Origin: Candidatus Planktophila lacus
Lineage (GTDB): Bacteria; Actinomycetota; Actinomycetes; Nanopelagicales; Nanopelagicaceae
DNA length: 64,000 nucleotides
Assembly: GCF_002287925.1 (NCBI RefSeq)
Contig: NZ_CP016769.1
Coordinates: 1,396,062-1,460,061 of the forward strand
Direction of reading: 5' to 3'
Shown: positions 15,461 to 24,019 of the stretch, one piece after another
Layout of the letters: the number at the start of each line of letters is the position of its first letter
How positions within the stretch are numbered: the stretch's first letter is position 1
The notes under the pieces: model-generated
Databases searched by the model: none
The model's input: only the letters and a program-made list of their open reading frames with translations
Told to the model about the DNA's origin: nothing
Made by a program: the position numbers and the translations under genes

Positions 15461-16138
15461 CTATAGAGACAAAGCAAGACTATCTAAATCAAGGTTTTTT
15501 CCTTGAAAACTTACCGAAAGTCCTTTTGGCCCGATGGATACAGATTTAACTTTTAAGCCCGCTGGAACCTTTAAGTCCTTTACGGTTCGGCTCTTGATTT
15601 GCTCCTGAATATCTGCAGGAAGCGATGAGGCTGGAATTGGACTTCCCATTATCGAAACACTCTTAATTTGGAAGTAAATCTGGTTATTCGAATACTTTGG
15701 AACAATTAAGGCTTTACCAAGTCCTCCGGCGCCGACTGATATTTGCAAAGCATTATCAACTATTTCCGCATCGTTGAAACCAGATTCAGCTAGTAGCTGA
15801 GAAATGTCGACTGTTGATTTGATATCCAAAGATCCGATCCGCGTGGATGCGGATTTACTAATTTCTTTAGCAGAAATTTCTAGTGAGGATTTTCTGCCGC
15901 TGCTCTTCAACGTGTAGTCAGCGATATCGATTTTTACTGCTTTGATTGAATCTGAATTTAAAATACTTAGTAAATCTGTTAGAGGTATGGAGGCGCTTAT
16001 TCCTGAGGCGCTTGGAAGCCGTTGTTGTACGCGGGATTCAATCTTTGATGAGACCGCACTTTCGGCAACTAGCGCTGCGGTGCCTAAAAGAACAAAGGCA
16101 GTTGTTGTAACGATCGCGGCAGATTTTTTACGCTTCAT
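15461..16138 (-). CDS. DUF2993 (LmeA-type) membrane-anchored lipid-binding protein
   Basis: 225 residues from ATG 16138, chosen because TACTCT (plus-strand bases 16146-16151) sits 7 bases upstream. A TTG 18 bases earlier would also be open. Basic KRKK then one hydrophobic segment (about 6-28) gives a signal peptide or anchor. The outer part follows the DUF2993 pattern (IESRVQQRLPSASGISASIPL, then strands ending LSVSFQGKNLDL). Mycobacterial relatives (LmeA) bind phosphoinositides in the periplasm during mannan synthesis. The exact ligand here is unknown. The neighbouring tRNA-Ser lies upstream on the same strand. Confidence 0.75.
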   Translation of the reverse strand: MKRKKSAAIVTTTAFVLLGTAALVAESAVSSKIESRVQQRLPSASGISASIPLTDLLSILNSDSIKAVKIDIADYTLKSSGRKSSLEISAKEISKSASTRIGSLDIKSTVDISQLLAESGFNDAEIVDNALQISVGAGGLGKALIVPKYSNNQIYFQIKSVSIMGSPIPASSLPADIQEQIKSRTVKDLKVPAGLKVKSVSIGPKGLSVSFQGKNLDLDSLALSL

Positions 16139-16179
16139 TCGCGGGAGAGTACACAAGTTAGATGAAGAATCCCTGAGAG

Positions 16180-16269
16180 CGGAGACGAGGAGATTTGAAC
16201 TCCTGAAGGGTTTAACCCCTTACCTCGTTAGCAGTGAGGCGCACTCGACCGGGCTATGCGACGTCTCCA
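16180..16269 (-). tRNA. tRNA-Ser (anticodon GCT)
   Basis: 90 bases, class II with a long variable arm. Acceptor GGAGACG pairs with CGTCTCC. The anticodon loop CTGCTAA gives GCT (AGC/AGT codons), with a CCTCA/CGAGG stem that has one A-C mismatch at the loop. The T-loop is TTCAAAT. The discriminator is G and CCA is not encoded. Confidence 0.93.
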
Positions 16270-16298
16270 AGTACAGGTGTGAGTTTACAGGTAGATGA

Positions 16299-17291
16299 CT
16301 ACCGCGTGAAACGCTTCTCTTGCATCAAGGCATCCCAGATAACCGCCTGTGCGGCCAGCGCATCTTGCGAGTTCTGAGCCTGATTGAGGGCTGCGATATC
16401 TACGCGATCGCAGACTTCTTCAAGGTAGGTAATGATTTCGATGCTGCGAGTTAGTGCGCGCACTGGATCTTCGCGGAATGGGAATTGATCAAGTAATACT
16501 GGATCAGTCCAATTGATGCTGCGAAGCGCCAACATATATTCGATGGTTTCAAATAAATGCACAGATGCAACAGGTAGATCATCATCCCAGCCGCGCCAGT
16601 TATCGTTTAGCTCAGCGCTAACTAACTTGCCATGGCGGTGGATAAGAAGAAGTGATTCAGCTGGAGTCTCTTGCGCCATAAGCGAGTGGCCGAAGTCCAT
16701 CACGATTCCGACGTTATCAACTTTCATCTCGCTGATTGCAAGAAGAGTTTTTGCCGCGGTTGCAAGTGTCATTCGTACGCGCGGTTCTTTGCATTTATAT
16801 TCAATCGCAAACTGCACCTTAGGGTTTTCATTTGCCAGATCGCGAATACCGTTGATGGTGTAATCCCAGATCTGTAAGTAATTTGCTTGAAGTGGGAAAT
16901 CAAAACCATCTTGGCCCGGCCAGAATTTTACGTAAGTCGCTCCAAGGATTTCGGCAGCAGCAATTGCCTCTCGAACGCGATCTTTAGTTTGTGAACGAAG
17001 CTTGGTATCTGGGTTGGTAAATGAACCCTTTACATATTCGCGCATGTAAATATGTGGAGTTGTCGCACGGCAGATAAGTCCGTTGTCATCAAGCATCTTC
17101 TTGATCTCAACTGCGGTGCGCTCTGGAATATCAAATGGCACATTTATATCTAGGTGCTTAAGGCCAGGGACCTTGGCGGCATCCTCAATCATCTGCTGGC
17201 TGGTGCGCGTTGGTCCGTAACCGTCTCCGGCATAGCGATCAACAAATTGGCCAAAGGCCCAGATGCCTGCTCCGTAAGTTAGTTTTCCCAT
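16299..17291 (-). CDS. Sugar isomerase, xylose-isomerase-like TIM barrel (candidate D-apiose isomerase)
   Basis: 330 residues from ATG 17291, which has AGAAGG upstream. The open frame extends to 17399 but would then overlap the kinase by 43 bp. Metal-site segments expected in the fold are AIEYKCKEPR (Glu), VMDFGHSL (Asp and His), and SAELNDNWRGWDDDL near 240-255. It is last in the order transketolase N, transketolase C, FGGY kinase, isomerase. In the D-apiose pathway an isomerase of this superfamily (ApsI) makes D-apulose for the kinase and the split transketolase. That function is inferred from context; other aldose-ketose pairs remain possible. Confidence 0.78.
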   Translation of the reverse strand: MGKLTYGAGIWAFGQFVDRYAGDGYGPTRTSQQMIEDAAKVPGLKHLDINVPFDIPERTAVEIKKMLDDNGLICRATTPHIYMREYVKGSFTNPDTKLRSQTKDRVREAIAAAEILGATYVKFWPGQDGFDFPLQANYLQIWDYTINGIRDLANENPKVQFAIEYKCKEPRVRMTLATAAKTLLAISEMKVDNVGIVMDFGHSLMAQETPAESLLLIHRHGKLVSAELNDNWRGWDDDLPVASVHLFETIEYMLALRSINWTDPVLLDQFPFREDPVRALTRSIEIITYLEEVCDRVDIAALNQAQNSQDALAAQAVIWDALMQEKRFTR

Positions 17292-17356
17292 TTTCGCGCC
17301 TTCTCTCTTCTTTGTTGTTGAAATCTTACGAGTTAAAACAGTTGGTGAATAGGGCT

Positions 17357-18775
17357 TTAGCGATCTTTCATGCGGGATGCGGCCAAGGCTTTTCGCCATG
17401 TTTTAAGGGCTTTTTCGCGCTCTTCATCAGAAAGGCGCGGTGAATATTCATCGTATTTAAGTTCGATCTTTTCGATATCTGAAATGGTGGAAAGGCCGGC
17501 ACCTAATGCGGCAACCATCGCTGCACCGAATGCGGAGAGTTCAAGAAGTTGTGAAGATTTAATTCTCTTGCCACTTAGATCAGCGAGCATCTGCATTAGA
17601 TATTGATTGCGTGCTCCACCACCGTCGGCATAGAGCGAATCTATTTTGATTCCAGATTTAGCAAAATCTTCGAGGACATCGTTTATTTGTGCTGCGGTTG
17701 ATCTAAGCGCAGCTGATGCAAGATCCGCGCGGCTACTACCTCGGGTAAGCCCTGCGATGATTCCAGTTGCTTCACGATCCCACCAAGGCGCACCAAGACC
17801 GTTAAAGGCAGGAACTATTTCAACCTGCTGTGTTGATTCTGGTGCAAGTTTAGCTAGTTCATCGGGGGTTGTATCGAGTAGTTGTGCCAACCAAACAAGG
17901 GTCGAGCCAGTTGAAAGAATATTTGCCTCTGCAGCTCGAGTTATTTCACTGCCGAGTGACCAGGCAATTGTTTGTGGATTTGTATCGGTAAGCCCCATGA
18001 GCGAGGTACCGGTCCCGAAAGTTGCTTTGAAGTTACCGGAAATCCAACCTTTGTGCGCAAAGAGCGCCGCGTGCGAATCCCCCATGATGCCCGAAAGCGG
18101 TACATCGTTAGTAAGGCCGAGCTCTTGCATATTCGTGCAGAGGTGTTTCTCATCCGAAGAACAGACCCTTGGCAATGTTTTGAGATCTACCTTGAAGAGA
18201 TCGAGAAGTTCTTGGCTCCACTGACCAGTTTTGATATCCAGCAACTGGGTGCGGCTAGCGCTGCCTGATTCGATGATGTGGCCGGCGCCTAATTTGAATG
18301 CGATCCATGAATCAATAGTTCCGATGCAGATATCCCCGGTGAAGTTTTGGTTCTCTAACAACCATTGCGCTTTAAGCGCTGAGAACATGGGATCTAGTTC
18401 AAGACCAGTTATCTCCTTCACGCGGGCAGCGTTTTTCGCTGATTTTTCAGCTAATTCAGAGGCTCTACGGTCTTGCCAGGTGATTACGTTGGTTAACGCC
18501 TTGCCAGTTGTGCGATCCCAGAAGAGAACTGATTCGCGTTGGATACTTAAACCAACTGCTGAAATTTTATGAGCTTTAGTTATTTGAAGTGATGCTGCAA
18601 CTACCGAGCGCCAAATTTCTTCGGGATCTTGTTCTACCCAACCTGGTTGCGGAAAAGTTGTCTCTATCTTTACCTCTGCTTGGGCAAGAACTTCGCCCTT
18701 TAAATTAATGGCTAGGGCTTTGGTGGAACCACTGCCTTGATCGATAGCCAGAATTATTGGCGAACTATTTTCCAT
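17357..18775 (-). CDS. FGGY family carbohydrate kinase (candidate D-apulose kinase)
   Basis: 472 residues. AIDQGSGSTKA (10-20) is the N-terminal phosphate loop. QDRRASELAEK and GIMGDSHAALFAHKG (around 235-250, with the catalytic Asp) fit xylulose/glycerol-type kinases, and DGGGARNQYLMQ near 390 is the C-terminal FGGY signature. It overlaps the transketolase C-subunit gene by 11 bp, so the genes are coupled. The reaction is ATP-dependent phosphorylation of a ketose. Next to a split transketolase and an isomerase, a D-apulose kinase role (AplK) is plausible; xylulokinase is the main alternative. Confidence 0.85.
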   Translation of the reverse strand: MENSSPIILAIDQGSGSTKALAINLKGEVLAQAEVKIETTFPQPGWVEQDPEEIWRSVVAASLQITKAHKISAVGLSIQRESVLFWDRTTGKALTNVITWQDRRASELAEKSAKNAARVKEITGLELDPMFSALKAQWLLENQNFTGDICIGTIDSWIAFKLGAGHIIESGSASRTQLLDIKTGQWSQELLDLFKVDLKTLPRVCSSDEKHLCTNMQELGLTNDVPLSGIMGDSHAALFAHKGWISGNFKATFGTGTSLMGLTDTNPQTIAWSLGSEITRAAEANILSTGSTLVWLAQLLDTTPDELAKLAPESTQQVEIVPAFNGLGAPWWDREATGIIAGLTRGSSRADLASAALRSTAAQINDVLEDFAKSGIKIDSLYADGGGARNQYLMQMLADLSGKRIKSSQLLELSAFGAAMVAALGAGLSTISDIEKIELKYDEYSPRLSDEEREKALKTWRKALAASRMKDR

Positions 18776-19715
18776 GCTTTAAGAGTTCTCGGGCAGAGGC
18801 AACGATTGAATCTGCAGTGAGTCCGTAATGCTCAAGAAGATAGGAAACTGATCCGGTTGGTGCAAAGGTATCTGTGCCAAGTAACTTCATGGCAACTGGG
18901 TGGTTCTGGACAACAAACTCGGCAATTGCGCCACCGACTCCGCCGCGAGTTACAGATTCTTCTGCAGTGATAATCGCTTTAGTTTCTTTCGCAGCAAGAA
19001 GGATTTCAGCGGTATCAAGTGGTGAAACTGTTGAAAGATTTATCACGCGAGCAGAAATGCCTTCGCTCTTTAATTGGTGTGCTGCAGCAACTGCGCGTGA
19101 AACCAAGGTGCCGGTTGCAATAATTGTGATGTCGTTACCATCGATGATGCGCATCGCTTTATTGGGGACGAATGCTGGGCTCTGTCCTTGCGAGACTGAT
19201 GGAACTTTAAATCTTCCGATGCGCATAAATACTGGGCCAGTTGTATTTGCAGCCCACGTCACAGCTTCTTTAGTCTGTGCTTCATCGGCAGGTAGAACAA
19301 TTGGAAGTGAATCAAGGGCGCGCATCCAAGCAATATCTTCAATTGAATGGTGAGTTGGTCCGAGTTCTCCGTAAGAAACTCCGGGGCTCATGCCGCAGAG
19401 CTTTACATTTGTGCGAGTATAAACAACATCGGCTTTGATTTGCTCGAGCGCGCGACCAGTCAAAAACGGGGCTGCGGCGCATACAAATGGGGTAAATCCG
19501 GCGTTTGCTAGGCCTGCGGCAACACCGACCATGTTCTGTTCTGCGATGCCGACATCGATTAAACGATCAGGAAAGAGATCGCGGAATTCGCCTAAATTGC
19601 TTGAACCAACTGAGTCATTGCAGACAACAACAATCTTTGGATTTTCGGTTGCCAGCGCGATTAAAGTCTTGGCAAAGATAATTCTGTTATCGAACTCTTC
19701 GAGTTTTTCGCTCAT
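18765..19715 (-). CDS. Transketolase, C-terminal subunit (pyrimidine-binding and C domains)
   Basis: 316 residues, matching the second half of transketolase: RDLFPDRLIDVGIAEQNMVG (48-67) holds the Glu that activates thiamine diphosphate, followed by the Pyr domain (GPTHHSIED, IARMR-like segment) and the C-terminal transketolase fold. The start overlaps the N-subunit stop (ATGA). Split transketolases of this type occur in secondary metabolism and in the AptA/AptB D-apulose-4-phosphate transketolase, where a glycolaldehyde unit is moved to glyceraldehyde 3-phosphate. Housekeeping transketolase is normally a single chain, so this is probably a pathway-specific enzyme. Confidence 0.88.
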   Translation of the reverse strand: MSEKLEEFDNRIIFAKTLIALATENPKIVVVCNDSVGSSNLGEFRDLFPDRLIDVGIAEQNMVGVAAGLANAGFTPFVCAAAPFLTGRALEQIKADVVYTRTNVKLCGMSPGVSYGELGPTHHSIEDIAWMRALDSLPIVLPADEAQTKEAVTWAANTTGPVFMRIGRFKVPSVSQGQSPAFVPNKAMRIIDGNDITIIATGTLVSRAVAAAHQLKSEGISARVINLSTVSPLDTAEILLAAKETKAIITAEESVTRGGVGGAIAEFVVQNHPVAMKLLGTDTFAPTGSVSYLLEHYGLTADSIVASARELLKHGK

Positions 19716-20524
19716 TGCTTACCTACCTGCTCGAGCGCTTGTTCATATTGTTCATCGGATGGAACTTTATGGTGCCATTCGGCTTTACCTTCCATAAAGT
19801 TCACGCCCTTACCTTTAGTGGTCTGCGCGATTATGACTCTTGGTTTGGTCTGCGGGTCGGTGAAAGCTTTAAGCAGCGCATCGTAGTTATGTCCATCGAC
19901 TACACAGACTTCCCAGCCAAATGCTTCAAATTTCTTATCTAGCGGGTCAAGTTCGTTGGTCTTTGAAGTTGGACTTCCCTGCTGGAAACCATTGCGATCG
20001 ACCACTGCAATAAGGTTTGTAAGTTTGCGATGGCCAGCGAACATCGCTGCTTCCCAATTGCTTCCCTCTTGAAGTTCGCCATCTCCCATAATTACAAAGG
20101 AGCGCGAACCGCTTTTTGCAAGCTGTGCGCCAATTGCAGTACCAACCGCGATGGGAAAGCCGTGGCCTAGTGGGCCAGTATTTGATTCAACGCCCGGAAC
20201 TTTATTGCGGTTTGGGTGTCCATTTAAGTTGCTTAAAGGTTTTGCAAAAGTTTTTAGATCTTCAACCGGGAAGAAGCCGCGGAGTGCCAGAGTTGAGTAA
20301 AGCGCAACTGCGGCATGGCCTTTACTAAGGATTAAACGATCGCGGTCGGCTTTATTTGGTTCTTTAGGATCAACTTTAAGAACTGCACCAAAGAGAGTTG
20401 CCAAGATATCGGTGACTGAAAAATCTCCGCCGATATGGCCCATGCCTGCACCTTTAATTGTGTGCAGAATCTGTATGCGGATTTCACGGGCTAAATTAGC
20501 AATTTCCCGCGTATTCATCTCCAT
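19712..20524 (-). CDS. Transketolase, N-terminal subunit (thiamine diphosphate-binding domain)
   Basis: 270 residues. GAGMGHIGGDFSVTD (26-40), SKGHAAVALY and TGPLGHGFPIAVG supply the substrate and cofactor His residues. GDGELQEGSNWEA (about 148-160) is the GDG...N thiamine/Mg motif. It pairs with the downstream C-subunit. It is the first gene of a four-gene operon (with kinase and isomerase). Start 20524 or the second ATG at 20518 are both possible: GACACT lies 6 bases before the latter. No ribosome site is obvious, so the operon may start with a leaderless mRNA. Confidence 0.88.
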   Translation of the reverse strand: MEMNTREIANLAREIRIQILHTIKGAGMGHIGGDFSVTDILATLFGAVLKVDPKEPNKADRDRLILSKGHAAVALYSTLALRGFFPVEDLKTFAKPLSNLNGHPNRNKVPGVESNTGPLGHGFPIAVGTAIGAQLAKSGSRSFVIMGDGELQEGSNWEAAMFAGHRKLTNLIAVVDRNGFQQGSPTSKTNELDPLDKKFEAFGWEVCVVDGHNYDALLKAFTDPQTKPRVIIAQTTKGKGVNFMEGKAEWHHKVPSDEQYEQALEQVGKQ

Positions 20525-20546
20525 AGTGTCTTAACCCTATGCGTAA

Positions 20547-21851
20547 TTAGGCTCGCGTCAAGCGCCGTTTAATTCTCCAGATTATCAACGTTAATAACGC
20601 GATCCCCACCCATTGCCAGAATGAAATTGGAAATGGTTTATGTTCTGGCAAGGGTTCACTTTCTCCTGCAAGAGTATTAAGAATCGTAAATTCAGCAAAT
20701 ACACCAGCGTGATCAGTTGCATATGGAGCTTTATAACCAATGATTTGCGATGTGGTTACAGCAACTCCATTTTTTGTGAAGATGTAATCCAAGCGATCTG
20801 TAAATCCGTACTCATTTCCCATGCCTTGTGCAGATTTCAATCGATCTGGATCTGGGCCAGTTAAAAGTGCGTTCATTCCCCAGGTGTAAGTAGTTGGTTC
20901 ACTTGAATCTGGGCCGGCATCGGTAAATCCGGCTTCAACCATTAGGCTAAATGCATTGCAATTGCTATCGCCTGCAGGACATTCTTCGCTGGCAGTTGGT
21001 TGTAAACCTGGATTAGCCGCATTTGCGGGACGCGGATCACGCGGATCAGCGTTGAAATCGCCTATTACGACTAGTGGCATATTGGTTTCTTTAAGATCTG
21101 AAATCAACTGCGTTGCTTGTTTAGCCGCGTTAGGTACTTTATTTTCATCCCAAATTGATTCTAGGTGAGTTGTAACAAAGCGCACTGCAATATCTTCAAT
21201 ATTAACATCGGCCCAGGTATATCCGCGATAGATAGTCATTAGCGTTGGAACGATGCTGTAACTATCTTCATATTCGGTATTACCAACCCGAATAACCTGA
21301 TCGGCCAGGCTCTTTTTGATCGCTAAAGCATCGCCAATCTGGAAACCACAGGCAGCTTTATCTTGGCCAAATAACTTCTGGAAACGCGTTGGATCTTTTA
21401 CCATCGTTAAAAATGGAATTGGGTTGATGGAATATCCGGGATTAAATGCAGTTGTTCCATCTTTACTGGCCAAGACATAATCTCCACCGAGGGCTTCAAG
21501 TAGCTGATCGGTGAAGTTAAAGACTTCAGTTTTCTTGCTCCAGGCGTTCTTCTTGCAGTACCAAATAGTGGCTTCCTGCAGACCTATTACATCTGGCTTA
21601 TATTCCTTGATTTCGGCGGCAAGTGCGATCGAGCGCTTTGAAAAATCATTTTTATTTACTTGATCCCACATAAATTGTGCGGCCGCCGGCATATTGGGAA
21701 TTAACTCGAGGGCAACCCCAACATCTGCACCAAGATAGATATTTCGTGACATCACGGTAATTGTTGTTTCTGCCGCTTGCACTGCATAAGGGGTGAGCAA
21801 AGCTGCTGATATTGCGCCAATAAGGGCTGCTGTAACCCCTCGTAATTTCAT
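20547..21851 (-). CDS. Secreted, membrane-anchored endonuclease/exonuclease/phosphatase family protein
   Basis: 434 residues. The signal peptide (about 1-26, ending VQA) is followed by an EEP domain: SRNIYLG (Asn), GLQEATI (metal-binding Glu), THLES, GDFNADPRDP (Asp-Asn pair) and the terminal TDHAG (Asp-His). A C-terminal hydrophobic segment (WQWVGIALLTLIIW) plus a KRRLTR tail forms a stop-transfer anchor, so the catalytic domain faces outside. It could be an extracellular nuclease that scavenges phosphate or nucleotides, or a phospholipase/sphingomyelinase-like enzyme. CATAAT (plus-strand bases 21858-21863) sits 6 bases before the ATG. Confidence 0.82.
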   Translation of the reverse strand: MKLRGVTAALIGAISAALLTPYAVQAAETTITVMSRNIYLGADVGVALELIPNMPAAAQFMWDQVNKNDFSKRSIALAAEIKEYKPDVIGLQEATIWYCKKNAWSKKTEVFNFTDQLLEALGGDYVLASKDGTTAFNPGYSINPIPFLTMVKDPTRFQKLFGQDKAACGFQIGDALAIKKSLADQVIRVGNTEYEDSYSIVPTLMTIYRGYTWADVNIEDIAVRFVTTHLESIWDENKVPNAAKQATQLISDLKETNMPLVVIGDFNADPRDPRPANAANPGLQPTASEECPAGDSNCNAFSLMVEAGFTDAGPDSSEPTTYTWGMNALLTGPDPDRLKSAQGMGNEYGFTDRLDYIFTKNGVAVTTSQIIGYKAPYATDHAGVFAEFTILNTLAGESEPLPEHKPFPISFWQWVGIALLTLIIWRIKRRLTRA

Positions 21852-21876
21852 AGGTTCATTATGTACTCTAAGTCTT
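21852..21876. promoter_or_regulatory. 25-bp divergent promoter with abutting -10 elements
   Basis: The minus-strand -10 CATAAT occupies plus-strand bases 21858-21863, and the plus-strand -10 TACTCT occupies 21864-21869, directly adjacent. Each ends 6-7 bases from its start codon (ATG 21851 and ATG 21877). Binding of polymerase to one should exclude the other. Confidence 0.65.
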
Positions 21877-23328
21877 ATGAATGAGAAGGTTGAAGCCCCA
21901 GAAGTAAAGAATGCACGTCCTTATGATGTTGCACCGCCTGAGCAATTTACTGAATTCATGCGAACTGGTTGGGCACCTTCTGACCTTGAAGGTCTGCAAC
22001 CACTTGAAGTTGTGACATATGCCTTCACTCGTCGCCAGGTATTGTCAGAGGCTTTTCCAAATATTCGCTTGGTAATTCCTTCTGGTAATCACAAGACTCG
22101 TTCCAATGACACCGAATATGTCTATCGCCCACATAGCGCTTTTGCTTATTACAGCGGTGTGCAAGGCGCTGATGCAGTTGCTGATTCAGTTTTAATCTTG
22201 GAACCAAAGGCTGAGGGCGGACATGATGCTTATCTTTACTTGCATCCACGTTCGACTCGCGAAACAGATGCTTTCTACACAGATCGTAAATATGGAGAAC
22301 TCTGGGTTGGTCGCCATTTCACACTTGAAGAAGCCGCGACTGTTTATCAGATTGAAACTCGCAATGTAGATAACATCGAAGGCCTGCTGCGCTTTAGCAA
22401 AGAAACACTTTTGATTCGTGGTGAAGATGCCTTGATGGATAAGTTGATCTCAGTTCATGCCCGCGAAGCTGAGTTCCAGACATTTACATCTGAACAGCGC
22501 CTTATAAAAGATGAGTACGAAGTAGGCCAACTGCAGGCTGCCGTTGATTCAACCGGTCGCGGTTTTTCAGATGTAATCGCGGCAATGCCTGCTGCTGCCG
22601 ATCATCATCGCGGTGAACGCATTGTGGAAGGCGCATTCTTTGGTCGCGCCCGCCTTGAAGGTAATGACATTGGTTATACAACTATTGCTGCGGCCGGTTC
22701 GCATGCCTGCGTGCTGCACTGGATCCGCAACGATGGCGCGGTTCGCAATGGTGAACTTTTGCTACTCGATGCCGGTGTTGAAATGGATTCCTATTACACC
22801 GCCGATATCACGCGTACCTTGCCGGTGAATGGAAAGTTCACACCTGCGCAACGCGCTTTATACATGTTGGTTTACGAGGCACAGCTTGCGGGTTTTGCTG
22901 CAGTTAAGCCGGGAGTTAAATTCTTAGAGATCAACCGCGCAGCGCAACGAGTACTTGCTCAAGGTTTAGCAGATATGGGCGTGCTTACCGTTAGCGCAGA
23001 AGAATCAATGAAGCCAGAAGTTGGTCTGCACCGACGTTGGACCTTGCACGGAGTAAGTCATCATTTAGGTTTGGATGTTCACGATTGCGAACATGCTCGT
23101 CAAGATATGTACCGCGATGGCGTGCTGCAGGAAGGAATGGTTCTAACCGTTGAACCAGGTCTATATATCCAGCCTGATGACGAACTCTTTGCTCCTGAAT
23201 ATCGCGGAATCGGTATCCGCATCGAAGACGATGTCATTGTTACTGCAGATGGATGCCGTAACTTAAGTGAAGATATTCCGCGCCATCCTGATGCAATCGA
23301 AGCTTGGATGGCTTCAATTCTCGGTTAA
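21877..23328 (+). CDS. M24 family metallopeptidase, Xaa-Pro aminopeptidase (PepP-like)
   Basis: 483 residues from ATG 21877; the longer open frame runs through the divergent promoter and is rejected. The N-terminal creatinase domain is about 55-190. The M24 pita-bread domain has metal ligands in LLDAGVEMDSYYTADITRT (two Asp), HGVSHHLGLDVHD (His), TVEPGLY (Glu) and GIGIRIEDDV (Glu). It removes N-terminal residues before proline in the cytoplasm. Probably leaderless (TACTCT, 7-base spacer). The stop directly abuts the stop of the convergent crcB gene in TAATTA. Confidence 0.92.
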   Translation: MNEKVEAPEVKNARPYDVAPPEQFTEFMRTGWAPSDLEGLQPLEVVTYAFTRRQVLSEAFPNIRLVIPSGNHKTRSNDTEYVYRPHSAFAYYSGVQGADAVADSVLILEPKAEGGHDAYLYLHPRSTRETDAFYTDRKYGELWVGRHFTLEEAATVYQIETRNVDNIEGLLRFSKETLLIRGEDALMDKLISVHAREAEFQTFTSEQRLIKDEYEVGQLQAAVDSTGRGFSDVIAAMPAAADHHRGERIVEGAFFGRARLEGNDIGYTTIAAAGSHACVLHWIRNDGAVRNGELLLLDAGVEMDSYYTADITRTLPVNGKFTPAQRALYMLVYEAQLAGFAAVKPGVKFLEINRAAQRVLAQGLADMGVLTVSAEESMKPEVGLHRRWTLHGVSHHLGLDVHDCEHARQDMYRDGVLQEGMVLTVEPGLYIQPDDELFAPEYRGIGIRIEDDVIVTADGCRNLSEDIPRHPDAIEAWMASILG

Positions 23329-23667
23329 TTAACCAGCTATCTGTAAACCGAGGTAAGCAGCGGCTAAACCAAAGCCGAGTGACATAACTAAGTTTATGGT
23401 TATCTCGCGATAGCGCTTTAGCTCAAACCCTAGGTAGATATCGAGCATAAACGTTGACCAAGTTGTAAATGCGCCGGCAAAGCCAACGGCCAATAAATCG
23501 TAAATGGTTTCAGATTTTGTAAAAGTTAATCCGATGATAAATGAGCCAATTACATTTACGAGAAAGATTCCGTAGGGCTTGCTGGTGTAGCGGCGAATGT
23601 ATTGATCAATCGCAAAGCGCGCGGGTGCGCCAACTGCGGCGCCAAGAATCACATATAAAGTATTCAT
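23329..23667 (-). CDS. crcB: CrcB/FluC fluoride channel subunit
   Basis: 112 residues with four membrane segments. NVIGSFIIGL (38-47) holds the pore Asn, and GFAGAFTTWSTF (83-94) is the central Na+-site break typical of Fluc channels. Start overlaps the stop of the other crcB (ATGA). Actinobacteria often encode two Fluc subunits of opposite topology that form a heterodimer. It exports fluoride passively. Unusually, it sits at the end of the succinate dehydrogenase operon. Confidence 0.9.
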   Translation of the reverse strand: MNTLYVILGAAVGAPARFAIDQYIRRYTSKPYGIFLVNVIGSFIIGLTFTKSETIYDLLAVGFAGAFTTWSTFMLDIYLGFELKRYREITINLVMSLGFGLAAAYLGLQIAG

Positions 23668-24017
23668 CCACGTACCGGAATCAACTTGCGGCTAACTGGC
23701 AGAACTAAAAGGACGATTAGCAGGCTTAAAACGATATTTTCAATTAAGAATAGAAATCCACCAGAAATTGGTTCTACAACTTGTACGGTAACTGCAGAGA
23801 ATGTTGTCATGCCTGCGCAGAATCCCGGCAACAATAAATGACGAAGTTCGGTAACCCCGCGACGCTCCATTAAAACCAAGAGCGCGCTAGCGAGTGCTAC
23901 ACCTAGCAAATTTGCAGCAAGGGTTCCGTTGCGATCATCGGGAATAACATTCGAAAGGCCAAAGCGAACTAGGGTTCCTGCTACGCCGCCAATCGCGACA
24001 AGCAGCAGGGATTTCAT
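23664..24017 (-). CDS. crcB: CrcB/FluC fluoride channel subunit (paralogue)
   Basis: 117 residues, four hydrophobic segments. GFCAGMTTFSAVT (about 68-80) is the channel-centre motif and ANLLGVALAS (34-43) the Asn-containing helix. The charge pattern differs from its partner, consistent with opposite insertion in a heterodimer (inference). It starts 2 bp after the sdhB stop, so it is transcribed with the respiratory genes. No fluoride riboswitch can be seen in front of it. Confidence 0.88.
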   Translation of the reverse strand: MKSLLLVAIGGVAGTLVRFGLSNVIPDDRNGTLAANLLGVALASALLVLMERRGVTELRHLLLPGFCAGMTTFSAVTVQVVEPISGGFLFLIENIVLSLLIVLLVLPVSRKLIPVRG

Positions 24018-24019
24018 AT

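Noticed and set aside
17292..17399. Longer N-terminus of the TIM-barrel isomerase overlapping the kinase
   Set aside because: The extension would overlap the kinase end by 43 bp; ATG 17291 has AGAAGG and the protein then begins like family members.
23329..24017. Fluoride riboswitch expected before crcB
   Set aside because: The genes are embedded in the sdh operon with 2-bp and overlapping junctions; no leader exists to hold one.
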